Source of the DNA: Gammaproteobacteria bacterium
GTDB taxonomy: Bacteria; Pseudomonadota; Gammaproteobacteria; Steroidobacterales; XN24
Length of the DNA: 38,815 nt
Direction: 5' to 3'
NCBI GenBank assembly: GCA_020341735.1
Contig: CP070833.1
Coordinates: forward strand, 1,504,247-1,543,061
The notes beneath the pieces are model-generated. The model had not been told where the DNA came from and ran no database searches. It saw only the letters and a list, made by a program, of their open reading frames with translations. A program made the position numbers and the translations under genes. Of this stretch, positions 37,709 through 38,815 are shown piece after piece (position 1 is the first letter of the stretch; every line of letters starts with the position of its first letter).

Positions 37709-38485
37709 GTGAAACCCAGACTCGCAGTTGCGGTGGCGCCTTTGGCATTCATTGGCTGTTTGCTGATGCTCGCATACTTTAGCCCGCGTCACTACACACT
37801 GTTTGTTATTGAAGACGGTCTCGTCGAATATGCCACGGCTCTTGCCTATCTTGGTGCTGCCTTCCTGGCTGTTCTTTCGGCCCGTCGACATTTTTGCGCG
37901 GGGGCTAATCGTTATGGGATTGTTCTCCTGACTTTTGCCGGTGCTCTATTTTTCGTCGCAATGGAGGAAATCAGCTGGGGCCAGAGACTGATCGGGTTTG
38001 ACACGCCAGCAGTGATTGCAATGCACAATGAGCAGGGAGAACTGACGCTGCACAATCTTAGGGGCTTCCAACAGTCACTTCTGCACCCGGCCTACATTCT
38101 CGTAGGGTTCGCCGGTTCGCTCGGGCCCCTGCTGATTCCAGCTGTCATCAAGGACAAGTTGCCAGGTTTCTGGCAAAGCATATTACCGCGCCCGCAATTT
38201 TTCTTTTATTTCTTCCCGACGTTCGCTTTCTATCTGGCGAATGAGGTGATTTATCCGTACACGCAGAACCAACTACTGGATTGGCTCCGGAATCTATTTG
38301 GAAGGAGCGGTTATGGATATGACGGCGGGGTCGCCTGGATGCATCAGGAGCCAGTGGAATTCATTCTCTCAGTAGGCTTTTTGCTCGTTACGTATGAGTG
38401 TTTTTTGTTTGTCAGAAGAATGCACAGCCACAGCGGAGCTGAAAACGGCACCACGCCAGCGCCCCGGTGTGGGCAGATTGGCTGA
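37709..38485 (+). CDS. Polytopic membrane protein with EEISWGQR motif, function unknown
   Basis: About 258 residues with roughly six membrane helices (RLAVAVAPLAFIGCLLMLAYF, YATALAYLGAAFLAVL, NRYGIVLLTFAGALFFVAM, AYILVGFAGSLGPLLIPAVI, FFFYFFPTFAFYLANEVIY, FILSVGFLLVTYECFLF). After the third helix comes MEEISWGQRLIGFDTPA, followed by NEQGELTLHNL. This charged, aromatic pair looks like a conserved catalytic or binding site, but I cannot name the family with certainty. The start is uncertain: GTG 37709 follows GGAGG by 13 bases, and TTG 37673 has GGAAGA nearby. It is divergent from the SGNH-like gene, so the two may belong to the same surface-polymer function. Confidence 0.65.
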   Translation: MKPRLAVAVAPLAFIGCLLMLAYFSPRHYTLFVIEDGLVEYATALAYLGAAFLAVLSARRHFCAGANRYGIVLLTFAGALFFVAMEEISWGQRLIGFDTPAVIAMHNEQGELTLHNLRGFQQSLLHPAYILVGFAGSLGPLLIPAVIKDKLPGFWQSILPRPQFFFYFFPTFAFYLANEVIYPYTQNQLLDWLRNLFGRSGYGYDGGVAWMHQEPVEFILSVGFLLVTYECFLFVRRMHSHSGAENGTTPAPRCGQIG

Positions 38486-38815
38486 AGCGGTGAATGTCTA
38501 CAATGGTGGTGGTTAAGCTTGTGTGACTGTGAAGGCCGGCATCGATCGGTAAGCGGGCCAGTTTGTAACATGGTTTCGTCGGCTGGCCAGCTTGCCCTTT
38601 CAGCAGCGCATGTGCCCATCCCATCGAGTTTTATGGCATTGCCGGTTTTGTCAGCTTCATTTGCATGGTTGAGCAGCAATCTGATTGATTAGGTTTGGGG
38701 CGAGACTCGCGAAATCGCAGAAAAGTTGGTAGTGATTCGCTTGCGATTCCTGACGAAATTGCGACTATGAATCAGTATTCCGTGAGGAGGGATGAGCATT
38801 TTGTTGGCAGAGATT
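38486..38815. other. Right-edge intergenic region, possible start of the next gene
   Basis: No gene is supported in 38486-38760. Near the edge GAGGAGG (38784-38790) lies right before ATG 38792 (MSILLAEI, open to the end), an unusually short spacing. ATG 38767 also opens a frame to the edge (MNQYSVRRDEHFVGRD). Too little is left to choose between them. Confidence 0.35.

Overview
The window reads as chromosomal DNA of a gammaproteobacterium with moderately high GC. Evidence: a complete Mla lipid-transport operon, a gcvR-bcp-dapA neighbourhood in the enteric arrangement, BepA, PhoH, a Suf operon led by an Rrf2 regulator, and TonB-free Gram-negative envelope genes. I cannot place the genus. Nearly all of it is housekeeping or envelope DNA. 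I see no insertion sequence, phage, CRISPR array or defence locus.

Layout. (1) 1-4.3 kb, plus strand: the 3' part of putA (proline catabolism), sdaA (serine deaminase) and a secreted DUF4136 protein, closed by a 13-bp hairpin. (2) 4.6-10.4 kb, minus strand: a catalase-peroxidase with a signal peptide and a well-spaced OxyR-like site upstream, a RimK-like ATP-grasp ligase, and an unusual fusion of a dicarboxylate/amino-acid symporter fold to an ABC-type solute-binding domain. (3) 19.1-10.5 kb, minus strand: eleven tightly packed genes, Rrf2 regulator-sufB-sufC-sufD-sufS-sufU-sufT-Rieske, then DUF5329, an endonuclease/exonuclease/phosphatase lipoprotein and a SixA-type phosphatase. Several are joined by 4-bp overlaps. 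(4) 19.3-23.1 kb, plus strand: mlaF-E-D-C-B-A, with mlaA in the operon. (5) 24.7-23.2 kb minus: bepA. 27.3-24.8 kb minus: gcvR-like, bcp, phoH. (6) 27.4-29.2 kb plus: dapA, a lipoprotein in the bamC position but with a different C-terminal domain, and tRNA-Ser(GGA).

(7) 29.2-31.6 kb is the least orderly part. It holds the 3' part of a tRNA-Asn, a secreted metalloprotease-like gene broken by a frameshift, a small SRPBCC protein, and a weaker second copy of the tRNA-like stretch. This looks like an old tRNA-associated integration or rearrangement scar. (8) 31.6-34.9 kb plus: a metal-uptake operon with a small His/Cys exported protein, an outer-membrane barrel protein, ZnuA and ZnuB, but no ZnuC ATPase. 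(9) 35.3-38.8 kb: a membrane-anchored Rossmann-fold protein, an SGNH-hydrolase-like membrane-anchored protein, and a divergently oriented polytopic membrane protein with a conserved-looking EEISWGQR motif.

The strongest candidates for something little described are the symporter-binding-protein fusion, whose transport motifs differ from the GltPh type, the bamC-position chimeric lipoprotein, the ATPase-less zinc operon with its small His/Cys protein, and the tRNA-Asn scar. I did not find a convincing new multi-gene defence or mobile system.
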